This document shows positions 1 through 10,419 of a stretch of DNA of 64,000 nt, in pieces; position 1 is the first letter of the stretch; each line of letters begins with the position of its first letter. Both the position numbers and the translations under genes were made by a program. This stretch comes from DATAGF01 sp963819845. Lineage in GTDB: Bacteria > Actinomycetota > Thermoleophilia > Miltoncostaeales > Miltoncostaeaceae. The stretch lies in assembly GCA_963819845.1 (NCBI GenBank), contig CAWFXQ010000001.1, positions 1 through 64,000 of the forward strand. The letters run 5' to 3'. The notes under the pieces were generated by a model that saw nothing but the letters and a program-made list of their open reading frames with translations, had not been told where the DNA came from and made no database searches.

Positions 1-322
1 CCGTGGTGATCCCGCGCCACTCGTACTCGCGAACCGTGCGCGGGCTGCCCATCTCCCCGATGTAGTCGATGAAGGTGTCCGCGCCCCGGCCGGCGTAGTA
101 CTCGCTGTCGTAGAGGTCGGCGAAGTTGACCCGAGGGTTGGCCACGAACGACAGCCCGCACGCCCCACATCGACGGAACGCGAAGTCGAGATCACTGAAC
201 TCGGAATGAACCTCCGCGAGCTCGCTCGTCGTCGCGCCACACGCAGGGCAGTGCTCTCTCGTGATCTGCACGACGCGTACGGTACCGTCAACGCCCGTCG
301 ACCGGCTGCCGGCCCGAAGCAC
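1..322 (-). CDS. Zinc-ribbon class I methyltransferase, N-terminal part only
   Basis: The reverse strand reads open off the left edge, so only about the first 107 residues are here. From the GTG at 322 it carries CPAC (residues 25-28) and CGAC (52-55), a four-cysteine zinc ribbon, then VANPRV and a YDSEYYAGRG stretch. This layout is known at the N-terminus of SAM-dependent methyltransferases in sugar and surface-polysaccharide loci; the SAM-binding domain would lie outside the window. A second in-frame GTG at 271 is an alternative start. It is divergent from the fused gene at 444, which begins with the same kind of zinc ribbon. Function is inferred from the ribbon only. Confidence 0.6.
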   Translation of the reverse strand, partial: MLRAGSRSTGVDGTVRVVQITREHCPACGATTSELAEVHSEFSDLDFAFRRCGACGLSFVANPRVNFADLYDSEYYAGRGADTFIDYIGEMGSPRTVREYEWRGITT

Positions 323-443
323 GCCGAGGCCGACATCGTCATGATCCCGTGGTTGCTCGTGGCTCGCACCACATCCGGGTTCCCTCGGCTCGCGATGCGG
401 CCGCTGTCGTACCCCATCCCGTTCCTCGCCGGGAGCTGCTGAC

Positions 444-2078
444 ATGGCCCGAGAGCAGCGCACCCCGCGGAGGTTCGAGTTCGTGCCGACCCCTTCGGTG
501 CTCTCGGCGCGTGCCCGGGCGGCGTTCATCTCCTGCCCAGCCTGCGAGACGGACAGCGAGCGGTACCTCTTCCACAAGCTGGGCGTGAGGTTCGTGAGGT
601 GCCGGTCGTGTGGCGTCGTGTACGCCAACCCGCCCGTCATCGCCGACCGGCACTACTTCGACGTTGACGCCGTCGGTCAGCACGACCGCCCCCGGGATCG
701 GGAGCTGTTCCGGCAGGAGCTCGAGGAGATGGTGCGGGCGGCCACCGAGCGGTACGAGGCGTTGCGTGGCCACCCCGCCCGGGAGGTCGTCCTCGCTGGG
801 CGCACGATCGACGAAGGCGTGTCCGTCGGTGGGGGCATGCGCCGGGAGGCCGTCCGCCTCACGACCGACGATGCCAGGCGACTCAGCAGCGACGGCGACG
901 TGACGCCGATCCTCACGGCGATCACGTCCGACACCAGCGTCCTGATCCTGAACGAGCTCCTCGAGGCGTGCCCACTGAGCGCCTCCGTCGTGCGGCAGCT
1001 GGCGGCGGCCCTCCCCGACGGTGCGCTCGTCGTCGTGGTCTTCAACAACGTCGGCTCCGCCCCCGCCCGCGCCCTGCGCCGTCACTGGACCCGGTTCTTC
1101 GCCTGGAAGTCGGTGTACTTCGACACCGACAACCTGGCCAGGCTGATGGACCGGTGCGGGTTGCGCCTGGTCGGCAACGCGCGGTGCTCGACCGCCCACT
1201 CGGGGGCTTACGTCGTTGACCGGCTCGGCTCCGGCGGCGTGGTGAGCCGCCTCCTCGGCCGATCGCCGCTGGGCTCGGCGACCGTGCGGCTGCCCCTCGG
1301 CACGTGGATGGCGACGTTCGAGAAGGTGCCGGCGCACACGGCCGAGATGCTCTCCATCGTCGTGCCGGTCTTCAACGAGAAGACCTACATCAGCGAAGTG
1401 CTCGACGCCCTGCTGGCGAAGGAGCTCTCGATCCCGAAGGAGGTCATCCTCGTCGAGAGCAACAGCACCGACGGGACGCGGGAGATCGTGCAGACGCTAC
1501 GAGGGCACGCCCGGGCTCACGCGTCGTCTACGAGGAGCAGCCGCGCGGCAAGGGCGCCGCGGTGCGGCGCGGGCTGGCCGCAGGCAAGGGCTCGATCGTC
1601 CTCATCCAGGACGCCGACTTCGAGTACGACCTCGACGACTACGACGCCCTGCTCGAGCCGATCCTGCAGCGCCGCACGAGCTTCGTGCTCGGCTCGCGGT
1701 CGCTGGGCATCGACGACTGGAAGGTGCGGCGAGTACGCCCGCTCGCGCGTCAAGGCCTTCCTGATGAACTTCGCCCAGCTGCTGTTCGCCAAGACGTTCA
1801 ACGTGCTCTACCAGCAGCGCATGACGGACATCAACACGATGTTCAAGGTGTTCCGGCGCGAGTGCATCGAGGGGATCGAGTTCCGCGGAGCCGGGTTCAA
1901 CTTCGACATCGAGCTGGTGTGCAAGATCGTGTCGGGCGGCTTCGCCCGATGGAGGTGCCGGTCAACTACGTGGCTCGCGGCTTCGACGAGGGCAAGAAGA
2001 TCAACTTCGTGACCGAGTTCTATCCCGTCCTACTCGATGCTCTACCGCTGCCGGTTCAGGCGAGCCAGGAGGCGCTGA
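444..2078 (+). CDS. Zinc-ribbon/degenerate methyltransferase fused to a GT2 glycosyltransferase (frameshifted)
   Basis: The ATG at 444 has GGAG eight bases upstream. Residues 31-56 form a zinc ribbon (CPAC, CRSC). A methyltransferase-like middle follows, but I see no glycine-rich SAM motif in it. From about residue 302 a family 2 glycosyltransferase begins: LSIVVPVFNE, then LVESNSTDGT and the metal-binding QDADFEYDLDDY, and near the end FNFDIELVCKI and VNYVARGFDEGKKI. The reading frame changes near 1510, 1730, 1945 and 2020; conserved residues continue across each change, and the best-restored end reads PSYSMLYRCRFRR to a TGA at 2076-2078. Alternatively these are two genes, with an internal in-frame ATG at 1347 starting the transferase. 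Likely a polyprenol-phosphate-type or polysaccharide GT2 (inference). Confidence 0.6.
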
Positions 2079-2171
2079 GCTGACGTTCATCGAGGGCCGA
2101 TCGAGGACGCGCTGCCCGGGTCGCCTCGATCACCGTGCAGACTCGGCCTGTGCGGTGATCGGACGGTGCTC

Positions 2172-2177
2172 TACGCT
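2172..2177 (+). promoter_or_regulatory. Candidate leaderless -10 element TACGCT
   Basis: TACGCT ends nine bases before the ATG at 2187, so transcription would begin at or very near the start codon. No -35 or ribosome-binding site is visible. It fits the TANNNT spacing seen at many other starts in this window. Confidence 0.4.
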
Positions 2178-2186
2178 GCGCCGGCG

Positions 2187-2983
2187 ATGAGCAGACTGCG
2201 ACCGCGACCCGCCGCCCGCTACATCCATCCGCGGGCCGTCGAACTCATGCAACGAGAAGGCGACCACGACGCCAACCTCGACGTCGCCGACGAGCACGCA
2301 CCCAACTACCTGTCCTGGATCGCCGATCTCTGCCGCCCGCACCTCGGCCCGCGCGTGCTCGAGGTCGGCGCCGGCTACGGCGCCATCACCGCCCGCTATC
2401 AGCACGGCCGCCAGGTCGTCGCCAACGACGTCTCCCCGTCCTGCGTGAATGTCCTGCGCCAGCGGTTCGCCGACACCCCCACCGTTCGCATCGACGACCG
2501 CGACCTGCGCAGCCTGCCCTACCGCCACCGCTTCGACTCGGTACTCATGGTCAATGTGCTCGAGCACATCCCCGACGACGTCGCGGCGCTCGCACAGCTC
2601 GGCCGGGCAGTCGTCCCCGGCAGGACCATCGTTGTCTACGTACCTGCCCTCAACGGCCTCTACGGTCCCTGGGATCGGCAGGTCGGGCACTATCGCCGCT
2701 ACTCGGTCTGGCGGCTGGCGCGAGGTGTTCAGGCAGGCGCAACTGCAGCCACTCGTCGTGGGATGGGTCAACCTGCTCGCGATCCCGGCGTGGGCGGCGT
2801 GCTCGCGCGACGACGTTACCGACCGCCAGCGGAACGGCCGGCTCCTTGTCACTGTGGGATCGCTTCGCCGTGTTGACGGGACGTTTCATCGAATCGCGGA
2901 TATCGGTGCCGATCGGCCTGAACGTCCTCGGCGTCGCTCGAGTGACCGCGGAGTCAGAAGCTCTCGTGACCAAGCTGCCATAG
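2187..2983 (+). CDS. Class I SAM-dependent methyltransferase (frameshifted)
   Basis: Seen: motif I VLEVGAGYGAITARY near residue 57, the post-I acidic residue in VVANDVSP, and VLMVNVLEHIPDD of a Methyltransf_11/23 fold. The frame shifts near 2710 and again near 2820; the restored tail reads LSLWDRFAVLTGRFIESR and ends at TAG 2981-2983. Total length would be about 265 residues, normal for the family. It lies directly before a membrane protein in a polysaccharide locus, so a sugar, lipid or polymer-modifying role is likely, but the acceptor cannot be told. The start is chosen because of the TACGCT element nine bases upstream. The two shifts look like sequence error. Confidence 0.7.
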
Positions 2984-2989
2984 CGGCCG

Positions 2990-4812
2990 CGCGCTCGCGC
3001 CCGCGCCCGGGCGGCTCGGCTCCGCGCCCTCGGCCGTCGTGCACTAACCGCGCAATGGCTGGGCCTTGTAGCTGTGGCGCTGATCGTGGCTTCTCTACTT
3101 CTGGACGGCGGGGACGAACGCGGACTTCGGCCGGAGCTACCACTCGCTGCTCGCCGAGGCCTTCGAGGACGGGCAGACTAGCCTGCCCGTCCAGCCGGCG
3201 CCCGAGCTGCTGGCGCTGCCCGACCCGTACGACCCGGCCCAGAACGCCCCCTACCGGCTCCACGACGCCACCCTCTACGAGGGCCGCTACTACCTCTACT
3301 TCGGCCCGGCGCCGGCGGCGGTGCTCTTCCTGCCTCTCCGCGCCGTGGGCGTCGAGCTTTCCGACGCCTGGGCCGCCGCCATCTTCGGCTTCGGTGGCTT
3401 CGTCCTCGCGGGCGCGCTCCTGCTGTTCCTGATCGCCCGCTACCTGCCCCGCACGTCGACGGCGTGGCGCCTCGTGGCCGTGGCGGCACTCGGGTTCGGC
3501 AATGTCGTGCTCTTCATGCTTCGGCGCCCGTTCGTCTACGAGACGGCCATCGCTGCTGGCCTGTTCTTCCTGATGGCGGCGGCGCTTCTGCTGGTCATCG
3601 GGGCGCTGCGCGAGCGGCCCTCCCTCCCGCTGATCGCCGCCGGCAGCCTGGCGCTTGGGTTTGCCGTCGCCTCCCGCGCGAACATGGCCCTTGCCGCACC
3701 GCTCCTGATCTGGGCCTGGTGGAGGGCCGCCGGGCCCCGCCGGGCTGGCGGCGGGGGCCGGTCCTGCGCGCCGCCGCCGCCGCGGCCGCGCCCTTCGCGG
3801 CCTGCCTACTGCTGCTGGCGTTCTACAACGTCGTCCGGTTCGGCTCCCCCACCGAGTTCGGGACGAACTACCAGCTCGCCGGGCTCAACCCCAGGGAGTT
3901 CGACTTCTTCTCACTCGACCGGCTGCTCCGGGCGCGTGGTTCTATCTGCTCCAGCCCCCGTCTTTCGGGCTCGACTTCCCCTTCATCACTCTGGCGCCCG
4001 AGCTACCCGGGGACCCTGCCGACGGGCTTCTTCGTCGAGCCCGTGGCCGGCGTGCTTCCGGTGACGCCTCTGCTCATCCTCCTAGCGGCCGTGCCCTTCC
4101 TCATGCGCCGCGCGCGCGGCCCCCTTTCCCGCGAGCTCGTCGGCCTCGGCGGCGTGATGGTCGGGGTCGCGCTGCTGCTGCCGGTGATCTCCCTCGTGTC
4201 AGCTCGGCGGCGCGACCGAGCGGTACGAGGTTGACTTCGTCAGCCTCCTGATCATCCCGGCCGCGCGTCGGTTGGCTGTGGCGCGGCCGAGCGGCTGCGC
4301 GCCGGCGGTGGCCGCGCCGCGCGCGTGCTCGTGGTCGGGACCGCGGCCGTCGCGTACTGCGCGGCGGCCAACCTCGCGTTCAGCGTCGTCGGCTACTACG
4401 ACGGCCTGCGCACCGCACGGCCCGAGACCTACGAGCGGCTCGAGGACGCGTTCGCCTGGGTGCCGACCTCGCGGCCAAGCTCCAGGGCGAGCCGGTCGTG
4501 CTCGAGGTGCGCCCCCAGGGGGTCCCGACGACGACGCACGACGGTGCAGCTGGCGGCTCCGGGCGCCGGGGTCGTGGCGCTGCAGGCGACCTTCGTCGCC
4601 AACCCTGCCCTGCCACCGGGCTCGGTCGTCGCGCTCGAGGGTGACCGGCTCCGACGGGGCCGTCCGCCGCTATCCCGCTGGCCGGGCCGGACGGCGACCG
4701 TCAGCGCCGGCCTCGACGGCAGCGGGCTGGCCGACGTTCGCATCGAGTGGATCCTGGTCCGCGCGGGCCGCGAACGGGGCGACGCCGACGGCGCCTCTGC
4801 CGCCGGGCTTGA
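2990..4812 (+). CDS. Polytopic membrane protein of polysaccharide-cluster type (frameshifted)
   Basis: After a first hydrophobic helix (LVAVALIVASLL) comes a conserved-looking outside segment with LLALPDPYDPAQNAPYRLHD and GRYYLYFGPAPAAVL, followed by many helices such as LAGALLLFLIARYL and ETAIAAGLFFLMAAALLLVI. I recall the LPDPYDP/YYLYFGP pair from uncharacterised bacterial membrane proteins near glycosyltransferases, possibly GT-C-like, but I cannot prove that here. The frame changes near 3100, 3760, 3935, 4200 and 4460, so limits are approximate: no clear start codon is visible after 2983 and the last stop considered is the TGA at 4810. It sits between a methyltransferase and a GtrA-like gene on the same strand. 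Confidence 0.5.
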
Positions 4813-4874
4813 GCGTGATGGAGCCCCGCGTGGTCCGAGTGGACCCCCGAATGAGCCCCGCCCGGCACGACCGG

Positions 4875-4880
4875 TACCAT
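4875..4880 (+). promoter_or_regulatory. Candidate leaderless -10 element TACCAT
   Basis: TACCAT ends nine bases before the ATG at 4890 of the GtrA-like gene. No ribosome-binding site is evident, so a leaderless or nearly leaderless message is predicted. The ATG inside this element (4879) is in a different frame and not used. Confidence 0.35.
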
Positions 4881-4889
4881 GGCCGCGCG

Positions 4890-5346
4890 ATGGCCGGCAC
4901 CATCACCACCCCGCGCCGCCTCGAGGGGCTCATGCGACGGATGCCGAGGCCGGCGGTGGTCTCGAAGTTCGCGCTCACGGGGCTCGTCGTCGGGGCGACT
5001 CACCTCGGCCTGGTCACCGTGCTCGTGCTCGGCGGCGTGCCGATCCAGGCGGCGCTGGCGATCTCGTTCGTCATCGCACTGGCGATGCACTTCACCCTCA
5101 ACCGCCAGTGGGTCTTCACCCACGACTCGGGCTACGCGCTCCACCTGAGCCGCCAGGGCCTGCGCTACCTGCTCGCCGCGGGCCTCTCCTACGCGGGGAC
5201 CTCGATCGCGGTCGCCGTCCTGCCGGAGGTCCTCGGCATCCCCGAGCTGGCGGTCTTCTTCCTGGCCGCCGGCGTGATGGCGTGCATCAGCTTCACGCTC
5301 CTCCACCTCTGGGTCTTCCACGCCGCCGCCGGCGGAGGCGCCGTGA
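4890..5346 (+). CDS. GtrA-like four-helix membrane protein
   Basis: About 150 residues with four hydrophobic helices, including VVSKFALTGLVVGATHLGLV, ALAISFVIALAMHFTLNRQW and AVFFLAAGVMACISFTLLHL. The FxLNRxWxF signature of the GtrA family is present as FTLNRQWVF. GtrA proteins are thought to help flip polyprenyl-phosphate-linked sugars across the membrane and pair with GtrB-type transferases, which is exactly what follows. The frame runs on into the next gene without a stop. However, the junction contains GTGA at 5343-5346, the overlap used throughout this window, so I propose two genes with a small shift near the GtrA end rather than a true fusion. Confidence 0.75.
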
Positions 5347-6343
5347 GCCGGCCGCTGGTCTCGGTGGTGGTCCCGTGCCTCAACGAGGAGGACAACGTCG
5401 GCCCGCTCTACGAGCGCGTGCGCGCGACGCTCGTGGCGGCCGAGGTGGACTACGAGGTCATCTTCAGCCTCGATCCCTGCACCGACGCGACCGAGGACCG
5501 CATCCGCGAGATCCGGCTGCTCGACCCGGCGGTGAAGATGCTGCGCCTGTCGCGGCGCTTCGGCCAGCCCGCCGCGACCCTGGCCGGCATCCGCATGGCC
5601 TCGGGCGACGCGGTGGTGGTCATCGACTGCGACCTCCAGGACCCGCCCGAGCTGATCGGCGACATGATCGCGCGCTGGTCGCAGGGCTTCGACGTCGTCT
5701 ACGCGCAGCGGCGCTCGCGCGCCGGCGAGACCCTGCCCAAGCGGATCGTGGCGGCCCTCGGCTACCGAGTCATCCGGCGCGTGGCGGAGGTCGAGATCCC
5801 GCCCGAACACCGGCGACTTCCGCCTGATGAGCCGGCGCGTGGTCGACGAGGTGCTGCGGCTCAACGAGACCCACGGCTTCCTGCGCGGGCTCACCGCCCT
5901 GGTCGGCTTCCCCCAGGCCAGCGTCCTCTACGACCGCGACCCGCGGGCGGCCGGCGACGGCAAGTACAACCGCTTCACGGGGTCGGTGCGGATCGGCCTC
6001 AACGGGATCGTCGGGCTTCTCGCGCTACCCGCTCCAGATCATCACCTGGATCGGCCTGATCACCTTCACCTTCGCCATGGTGCTCGGGCTGGTCTACCTG
6101 GCGCTGCGGCTCGCCGGCGTCGAGATCCCCTGGGGCAACCCGACGCTGGTCATCATCATCTCCTTCTTCAGCGGCATCCAGCTGCTGAGCCTGGGGGTGA
6201 TCGGCGAGTACGTCGGGCGCATCTACGACGAGGTCAAGCGCCGCCCGCTCTTCGTCGTCGACGCCCTCGAGGGCTTCGAGCGGCCGATGGCCGAGCTCGA
6301 GGAGCGAGCCCGGCGCCGGCGCGCGAGCGCTCCTCCGGCCTGA
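5343..6343 (+). CDS. GtrB/DPM1-like polyprenyl-phosphate glycosyltransferase (frameshifted)
   Basis: A GT2 enzyme that would load a nucleotide sugar onto a polyprenyl phosphate at the inner face of the membrane. Visible: VSVVVPCLNEEDNVGPLYER at the N-terminus, VVVIDCDLQDPPELI (DxD-type metal site), LRLSRRFGQPAATLAGIR, and two C-terminal membrane helices ending in LGVIGEYVGRIYDEVKRRP, typical of the family. The frame moves near 5805 (restored reading IPPNTGDFRLMSRR) and near 6020. It follows the GtrA-like gene by GTGA overlap and is followed six bases later by a nucleotidyltransferase, so the three likely work as one sugar-transfer unit. Stop TGA at 6341-6343. Confidence 0.75.
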
Positions 6344-6348
6344 CGCGC

Positions 6349-7064
6349 GTGACGGACGGCGCTCCCGCCGGTCGCGATCCTCGCCGGCGGCCTCGGCACG
6401 CGCCTCGGCGACGCGGCCGGCGGGCTGCCGAAGGGGATGGTGCCGGTGGCGGGGCGGCCCTTCCTCGAGCACGTGCTCGAGCTGCTCGCGGCCGCGCGGC
6501 GCGTCGCGGGTGGTGATCTGCCGCGGCCACCTGCGGCGAGGCGATCGAGGACGGGCCTCGGCGACGGGCGCCGCTTCGGCCTGTCGATCGCCTACTCGGA
6601 CGAGGGTCCCGACCCGATCGGCACCGCGCGGCGCCCTGCGGCGCGCGCTGCCCCTGCTCGGCGAGCGCTTCCTCGTGATGTACGGCGACACCTACCTCCG
6701 CGTCGACTACGCGGCGGTGGCGGCGCGCCACGACGCGCTCGGGCCTCCCGGCGCTGATGACCGTGCTGCGCAACGACGGCCGCTGGGGGCCGAGCAACGC
6801 CGTCTACGCGCGCGGGCGGGTGCTGCGCCTACGACAAGCGCGACCCGCCGCCGGGCGCCGAGTGGATCGACTACGGCCTGCTGGCGCTCGACGCCCGCGG
6901 CGCGCTCGCCGGCGACGAGCCCGACCTGGCCGACGTGCTCGCGCGACCTCGCGCGCCGAGGGCGGCTCGGCGGGGATGCCGGTCGCGCGCGCGCTTCTAC
7001 GAGATCGGCACCCCCGAGGCGCTCGCGGAGACCGAGCGCTTTCCTCGGCGCGGGCGGCGCCTGA
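6349..7064 (+). CDS. Sugar-1-phosphate nucleotidyltransferase, HddC/WcbM-like (frameshifted)
   Basis: Read across frames, the protein is unmistakable: AILAGGLGTRLGD with LPKGMVPVAGRPFLEHVLE (NTP-binding signature of the NTP_transferase family), then VVICRGHLGEAIEDGLGDG, LVMYGDTYLRVDY (metal-binding Asp), MTVLRNDGRWGPSN, EWIDYGLLALD and FYEIGTPEALAETERFLGAG at the C-terminus. It should make an NDP-sugar; the pattern most resembles heptose-1-phosphate guanylyltransferases, but the nucleotide and sugar are not certain. About 235 residues, normal size. At least five one-base insertions break the frame, mostly an extra C or G. GTG start at 6349, TGA at 7062-7064. It is convergent with the membrane protein gene ending at 7092. 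Confidence 0.75.
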
Positions 7065-7091
7065 GAGCGCGATCCCGTCGCGCTCGGTCAC

Positions 7092-9348
7092 TCAGCGAGC
7101 AGGCGCGCGCGAGTCGCCCTGCGGGCGCCGGGCATCGCGGCCGCGGCCGGGGCGCGCCAGCGCGCGACCGGGGTCGCCGGACACCGGGCGGGCAGCGTCA
7201 CGGTCGAGCTGCGACCGGCGTCGCGGGATCGCGCCGACGGCGAGTCCGCCGGCGGCTACGGCCGGCGCGCGCGGTGCCGAGCAGCGATCACGCGCGCGGC
7301 CGGCGCGTAGCTCGTCGACCTCCATCCCAGGCGAGCCGGCGTCCGGCTGAGCGCGCGCGGTTGGAGACGCACCAGCTCGCCGGGCCCGACGTCCAGGCGA
7401 AGACCGTGGCGCCGGCCGCCTCGGGCGGGTACCAGCCGCTGCCGTACGTGGTGACGTCGAGCGGCGGGGGCGGCGTCGAGCGCGTAGACGGCGTTCGCCC
7501 ACACAGCGCGCGCGGTCGTCGATCGGCTGGGGGCCGGTCGTGAGCACGTCGGTCCAGGGACGGCCGGGCCGCCACTCCGGGCACGCCGCCGGGCGGTGAG
7601 GTAGGACGCCGTGCTCCCGAGGCCGATCGCCGTCACCCGGCGTGCGCCCGCCGAAGTACGCCGCCATCATCCGGAATTGGAAGGATCGGGCGTCGGGCGC
7701 GGCGCCCTCGGCGAGGACGGTCGAGCCCGGGGGCAGGGCGCGCGAGCGCGCGGCCCATCTCGACGTCCGCGCGCGGAAGCCGGTGGCCGCGTCCGCGGAC
7801 GCCTGGAGGGTCTGGCCGCTGACCGGGATCCAGACCGCCGCCAGCACGCCCAGCGCCGACGAGGCGCAGCGCGCGCCCGCGACCGCCCGCCGGGCAGCAG
7901 CCCGATCACGCCGAGGCCGGCGAGCACGGCGCCCCCCGAGATCAGCCCCTTGTAGACCTGGTAGGGGAGCTCGTCGACGAGGCGGTACCGGACCACGACG
8001 GCGCCGGTGCGTCACGAGGGCCCCGCCGGCGATCGCCAGGAGCAGACGGCCCGCCGCGTCCGCCGCCTCGGCCGGGGCGCCAGCGCGAAGACGACGACAG
8101 CGACGACGAGGCCCAGCCGCGAGCGACGGACCAGCCCAGCGGCGACGCGAGAAAAGCGAGAAGGCGCTCGTCGCCCCAAGGAAGAGGGCGGCGTAGGCAT
8201 CGGAGGAGAAGAAGCCGGCGACGGCGTCGATCGGCAGCGCGTCGAGGAACAGCAGGTTCGTGACGCCGCGGACCACCTGGATCGGTGCGTACGACCATCA
8301 CCGCCACCGCAAGAGCCGCCACGAGCGCGACGGCGCGGAGCAGCCGTGCGCGCTGGCCCGGCGCCGGCCAGCCGGAAGCCAGCCGCGGATGCACGACCCA
8401 GGCGGGGCGTCGGGCGCGAGCAGCGCGACGCCGGCGATCGGGAGGATCAGCCACGGCGTCAGGTCGGGGTAGACGCCGACCACGCGCCGCTGGCGAGCGC
8501 CGCGACCAGGAGCCGCCGCCACGCCCGGCGCCGCGCGAACCGCAGGAAGGCGGCCACGGCGAACGGCCAGAGGCAGATGCTGACGAACTGGGTCGTGTAG
8601 TTCTCGGCGAAGGGCAGCGCGAGCGAGCGGGCTCGCGACCGCGACCGCGACGCAGGCCAGCGCCCGATGGCTCGAGCGCGGGTCGAGCGCGGCGGCGAGC
8701 GTCGCCCAGCCGCCGACGGCCGCGGCGAGGCCGACGGCCGCGGCGGCGTTGACGACCTCGAAGCCGTCGCGTCCGAGCAGGCGGCGAGCAGTGGCGGCGA
8801 AGTGCTCGAAGCCGAACGCCGAAGATAGCTGCGGTCCGTCGTTCCACGGCACCAGCGTGAGCGGGCTGCGCGATGTCCGGCTGCGACGTCGCGCGGGAAC
8901 GGGTGGTCCTTCAGCCAGTCGACCAGCGTCGCGTAGCCCCAGCCGTCGTTGTTGGTCACGCGCGATCGTGGTCGCGAAGCCCTGGTCGATGGTCGGCGCG
9001 ACGTAGGAAGCAGGCCGCCGGCGAGCCACCGAGGACGCACGCGCCTCCGGGCGATCGGCCACGGCGAGGACCGATCGGCCGGTCCTGGTGCGACCCCCCG
9101 GCGCCGCAGCGTCGACCGCGACGGCGAGACGCGATGACCACGACGAGCGCCGACGACGACGGCGCGGTCCCCGACCCGGCAGGACGCGCCCGAGGGGATA
9201 GAGCAGGCATCAGGACGCAGAGCCCGAGCGGGATCGTCTCGACACCGATCCAGCGCCCTCGCGGCATCGAGCAGACCGCTCAGCGCGACGCCCGCGAGCA
9301 GGCACAGGGCGAGGCCCGAGCGCGTAGATCGCCGAGGACCGCGAGCAT
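7092..9348 (-). CDS. Large polytopic membrane protein, possible GT-C type (heavily frameshifted)
   Basis: Last gene of the reverse-strand export operon. The ATG at 9348 overlaps the upstream TGA by one base. The restored N-terminus has a strong helix (LGLALCLLAGVALSGLL), followed by an apparently extracytoplasmic stretch with NNDGWGYATLVDWLKDHPFP and PLTLVPWNDGPQLSSAFGFE. Then come many helices, for example LVDELPYQVYKGLISGGAVL. A C-terminal segment includes FQFRMMAAYFGG. About 750 residues. This build is like GT-C or other lipid-linked-sugar membrane proteins, but I recognise no named family and the number of frame changes (more than ten) prevents a clean reading. Ends at TGA 7092-7094. Confidence 0.5.
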
Positions 9349-10419
9349 CAGGCAGCGGGCGACCGAGGGGACGCCAGGCGTCTCGCGCAGGCGCGCCTCG
9401 ACCACCACGGATCGACCCGCGCGAGCGCTCGTCGCCGCGCCCGGCGCGCAAGCGCTCGCGCAGCTCCGCGTCGTGCAGCACCTCGGCGAGCGGCCTCGGC
9501 CGCGAGGCGGGGGTCGCGCGACGGAGCAGCAGCACCGCCTCCGCCCATCGTCTCGGCGACGGCGCCGACGTCGACGGCGACGACCGGCGCGCCGGCGCGC
9601 ATGGCCTCGACGATCGGCGCGCAGAAGCCCTCGTGACGGGACATCACGCAGACGACGCCGCAGCCGGCGGTAGAGCGCGTCGCGCTCGTCGTCGGAGACG
9701 CGGCCGCGGAAGGTGATTCCGCCGCAGCCGATCCGCTCGACCAGCGCCTCGAGGCCCGCCGCGTAGCGCTCCCAGCCCGCCGGCCGAGCCCACGATGTCG
9801 AGGGTCGCCGCCGGGCGGTGCAGCAGGCGCACGAGGGCGAAGGCCTTGATCAGGTCGTCGACGCCCTTGCTCGGCGCGATGCGGCCGACGAACGAGGACG
9901 CCGTCGCCGCGGGCGCCGGCCGGCGGCGCGGCGGCGCGGGCAGGACAGGAGGGGCACCACCTCGGGCTCCGGAAACCCGGCGCGCCGGAGCTCCGCGGCG
10001 TTGTAGGTGGAGTCGGCGAGCACGAGGTCCCAGCCGTCCGCGAGCTCGACCGGGAGCGCGCCGGGCGCCGGCAGGCAGAGCGTCGGCGACCGGCCCGCGC
10101 GGCAGCAGCTCGGGCGGCGTCACGTTGTGGTAGACGAACGCCTTCGGCCCGCGGCGCCGCCCGGATGTCGTGCGAGCCCGTCCGACCAGATGCTGTAGTG
10201 CGACCATCCAGGCGGCTGGCGGGCTCGCGTCGGCCAGCGCTCGCAGCGGGACGACCTCGCCGGCGCTGGACGCGTCCCACGTCTCGGCGACGAGCGGCGT
10301 CGTGACCCCACCGGCGCAGGAGCCGGACCTGGTGGCGCGCCTGGTCGGAGACGGCGTCGTGCCGGGCGAGCGTCGGCACGAACACGTTGACCGCCGCGCC
10401 GGCCCGGAGCCGCGGTCAC
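9348..10419 (-). CDS. GT4-family glycosyltransferase (frameshifted)
   Basis: GT-B enzyme. Restored pieces: VNVFVPTLARHDAVSDQARH, KAFVYHNVTPPELL in the N-terminal Rossmann domain, SSFVGRIAPSKGVDDLIKAF at the start of the nucleotide-binding domain, and the donor-binding EX7E-like block RHEGFCAPIVEAMRAGAPVV followed by VDVGAVAETMG. About 350 residues. It resembles the gene at 13604-14671, which also has an HN(V/I)TP(P/A)ELL segment. GTG start at 10419 inside a GTGA overlap with the upstream FkbM-like gene; the stop shares TGATG with the membrane protein downstream. Frame shifts near 10300, 10200, 10000, 9780 and 9650. Confidence 0.7.

Noticed and set aside
4890..6343. GtrA-GT2 fusion protein
   Set aside because: The frame is continuous, but the junction holds GTGA, the overlap signature of separate genes here, and the region is rich in frame errors.
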